The notes beneath the pieces were generated by a model, which was not told where the DNA came from, made no database searches, and was given only the letters and a program-made list of their open reading frames with translations. Shown here piece after piece: positions 62,300-64,000 of a stretch of 64,000 nucleotides of DNA (the stretch's first letter is position 1; each line of letters begins with the position of its first letter). The stretch lies in the NCBI GenBank assembly GCA_963556195.1, contig OY744528.1:61334161-61398160 (forward strand). Direction: 5' to 3'. A program made the position numbers and the translations under genes. The stretch comes from Sepiola atlantica (taxonomy: Eukaryota > Mollusca > Cephalopoda > Sepiida > Sepiolidae).

Positions 62300-62692
62300 A
62301 TTTATTTACCTCCTCTCCAGGAGGTTAGGCACAAGGCCAGTTTTATCTTACTCCCACAAGTAAGATGTGACCCAAGGTCGGGTCGGGAAAGTGGGGTTTG
62401 AAAAGCCAGCGCTCAAGAAAGTGAGCACTCTGGCTATTAAAAATTGCCTGGGCAGCCCCGTCGGCATTCCCCGGTAGGGGCGCCTCAGGCAGTAAGCAAT
62501 AAACTTACTCCTCCCCAAAGAGGGGAGGCGAAGCCTGGGAGGGTGGACCTCCTAGAACTGCACAGGACCGACCCATAGACCGGTGTAAATCAAGCCTCGA
62601 AGGCCAAGATAATACCAGTTTATGGGGTGTAGTATCCATCGGAAGAGATACTACACTTTGATCTTAGAGCCAAAAGGCCAAGAACTTTTTTT
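62300..62692 (-). mobile_element. U2-headed SINE, long form
   Basis: The longest copy, about 390 bp. The minus-strand head is CTTGGCCTTTTGGCTCTAAG then ATCAAAGTGTAGTATCTCTT (about 62645-62684). A body follows with AGGTCCACCCTCCCAGGCTT, the hairpin CCTCCCCTCTTTGGGGAGGA, and CGCCCCTACCGGGGAATGCC (near-palindromic). The tail is TTGTGCCTAACCTCCTGGAG then AGGAGGTAAATA at about 62303-62334. It links the headless body copies to the short head-plus-tail copies and so defines one family. Confidence 0.85.
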
Positions 62693-62699
62693 TACTGCT

Positions 62700-62948
62700 C
62701 TAATTACAAATGTATAACGTAAATGTCTTCGCTCGCGATATTTCACAATTCATAGGAGATACTGGACAGATGATAGCCACTTGCAGGAACAAGCCCCGAA
62801 AGACCGCTCGGATGTTCCAGCACAGCTCCTTCGCTATCACCCAACGCAATGCCATGTCCATTATGACGTCATCCCTTAACGTTTAAGTCTTGAAGAAGAA
62901 AACAAAAAACTTTGCCCATGCGTGCAGGCAAGTAAATAGGGACTTATT
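62700..62948 (+). mobile_element. Possible SINE with the family tail
   Basis: Ends CTTTGCCCATGCGTGCAGGC then AAGTAAATAGGGAC, which is the U2-SINE family tail on the plus strand. The upstream 230 bp (including GACCGCTCGGATGTTCCAGC) has no U2 head and no partner here. It may be a different SINE sharing the same 3' tail. Confidence 0.4.
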
Positions 62949-63262
62949 TCTAATAAATGTCTGTTGGGTTTTACTATTTGTGTATGACTAAATAAGGCAC
63001 GACCACTCGTGGCTGCTGCTGCTTTTCTAGAACTTTTTTTTTTTTTTTTTTTTTAAATTATTATTCGCTCTTAAGCTAGAAAAAAATTGTTTGTTTACTT
63101 CTTACAAAAATGTCAGGACTAAATTTTAAATAAAAACAAATTACCGTTTTCTTTAAAATTTGAATTTTTTTAAACACTATAACACATCTGGATGATGTAA
63201 TACTAGTCACTAGAACCGTAATAAGACGTAATAAATATAATAAAAATGGAAAATAAAAAATG

Positions 63263-63852
63263 AACTGTCCCCTTATGTTTGAAGAAAAGAGATTGTTTAC
63301 TTTTTGGTACGCCAGTTTAATTTCTTAAATAGTAAAGAAAGCATTAAATTGACAAAAAAACAAAAACAAAGCAGTAGTCGATAATGAATTATGTGTGTTC
63401 CTATTTACTTACCTCCCCACGAGGGCAGAGTTAGACACAACATCGGTTTCTATTGTGGTGAAAATCCAGATCCCAAAAAGGAGCAGTCTGGATTTGGACA
63501 AGAATAAAAATTGACTCAGTTTATAAGAATTTCTCCTCCACTGACCGAGGACAGAAAAGATGAACTGTAGTATCAGAACACATACTACACTTTTTCTTTT
63601 TTTTTTTTCTTTTTAAAAAATTAATATTGAATAAAGTCCAGTCTTAATTTGAATCGGATCATGTTCTTTTCTTTAAAAACAAAAATGTAATTTTTTAAGT
63701 TTCTAAAACTTATTAAGATAGCATTCATTTTCGACTACAGCATGTGTTTTTTTTGTGAATTTAATACAAATGATATTGTCATTTACTATTTAAAAAATTA
63801 AACTGGCATACCAAAAAGTAAAACGTTTTTCTTTAAACTTAAGGGGACAGTT
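63263..63852. mobile_element. TIR element (MITE) containing a nested U2-SINE
   Basis: The left arm AACTGTCCCCTTATGTTTGA (63263) and on through TTTACTTTTTGGTACGCCAG and TTTAATTTCTTAAATAGTAA pairs with the right arm ending TTAAGTTTAAGGGGACAGTT-like sequence at 63852. Arms are about 75 bp. The U2-SINE at 63397-63600 lies inside. Confidence 0.7.
63397..63600 (-). mobile_element. U2-headed SINE nested in a TIR element
   Basis: The minus-strand head AAAGTGTAGTATGTGTTCTG then ATACTACAGTT is at about 63563-63593. The body has TCCAAATCCAGACTGCTCC. The tail is GTCTAACTCTGCCCTCGTGG then GGAGGTAAGTAAATAGGAAC near 63397-63436. The CCTTTTGGCT part of the head is lost. Confidence 0.8.
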
Positions 63853-64000
63853 TCTTTTTTTTTTTTAAGTTTATACTATTGCACTCTTACGCCTCAAAAA
63901 ATTGTTTACTTTTTACGAAGATTTTTAAATTATGTAGATTTGTTATTGTGTTAAAAAAAAATCAAATTATAAATAAAAATGTCATTTTTTTTATATAAAA

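Noticed and set aside
1..64000. CRISPR array
   Set aside because: The tandem arrays have no unique spacers and the window is eukaryotic.

Overview
This is an AT-rich, intron-rich and very repeat-rich piece of an animal nuclear genome. It has no operons, no bacterial-type gene density and no CRISPR array. One host gene is supported: the last eight coding exons of exportin-4 (XPO4) on the minus strand, between 56698 and 40481, with canonical GT-AG introns of 0.6 to 4.5 kb. The mix of Penelope-like elements, hammerhead ribozyme motifs, CR1/Jockey-like LINEs, tRNA-headed SINEs, long (TA)n tracts and foldback MITEs suits an invertebrate. A mollusc or other lophotrochozoan is my best guess, but no single-copy marker here fixes the species.

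Layout. 1-5.5 kb: a tRNA-headed SINE, a 40-bp CA-rich minisatellite, two dispersed repeats, a TIR element and a 160-bp near-perfect palindrome. 6.4-7.6 kb: a SINE apparently split by an 817-bp solo LTR. 7.8-9.9 kb: three overlapping fragments of one LINE family. 10.35-12.03 kb: a 37-bp satellite whose left half has a 148-bp (4 x 37) higher-order repeat. 13.1-17.5 kb: two Penelope-like (PLE) fragments around a 21-bp heptad-coding repeat. 21.6-23.9 kb: a 5'-truncated LINE on the minus strand that keeps its FADD box. 26.6-32.6 kb: a dense group of SINEs, several headed by the 5' end of U2 snRNA, with fragments of two LINE families. 35.4-38.9 kb: PLE remnants and two foldback elements. 40.5-56.7 kb: XPO4, whose introns hold a 5S rRNA-derived piece, a hammerhead ribozyme with all core positions, a 32-bp hairpin-forming minisatellite, LINE ends and several MITEs. 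56.9-64 kb: a TIR element, a dead mariner-type transposase end and five more U2-SINE family copies, one nested inside a TIR element.

Most of the window is transposable-element debris. The items of most interest are the snRNA-headed SINE family, the hammerhead ribozyme with related motifs in several element tails, the tetrameric satellite, and a MITE family seen at two sites. XPO4 continues upstream beyond 56.7 kb; no further XPO4 exon was recognised between there and 64 kb.
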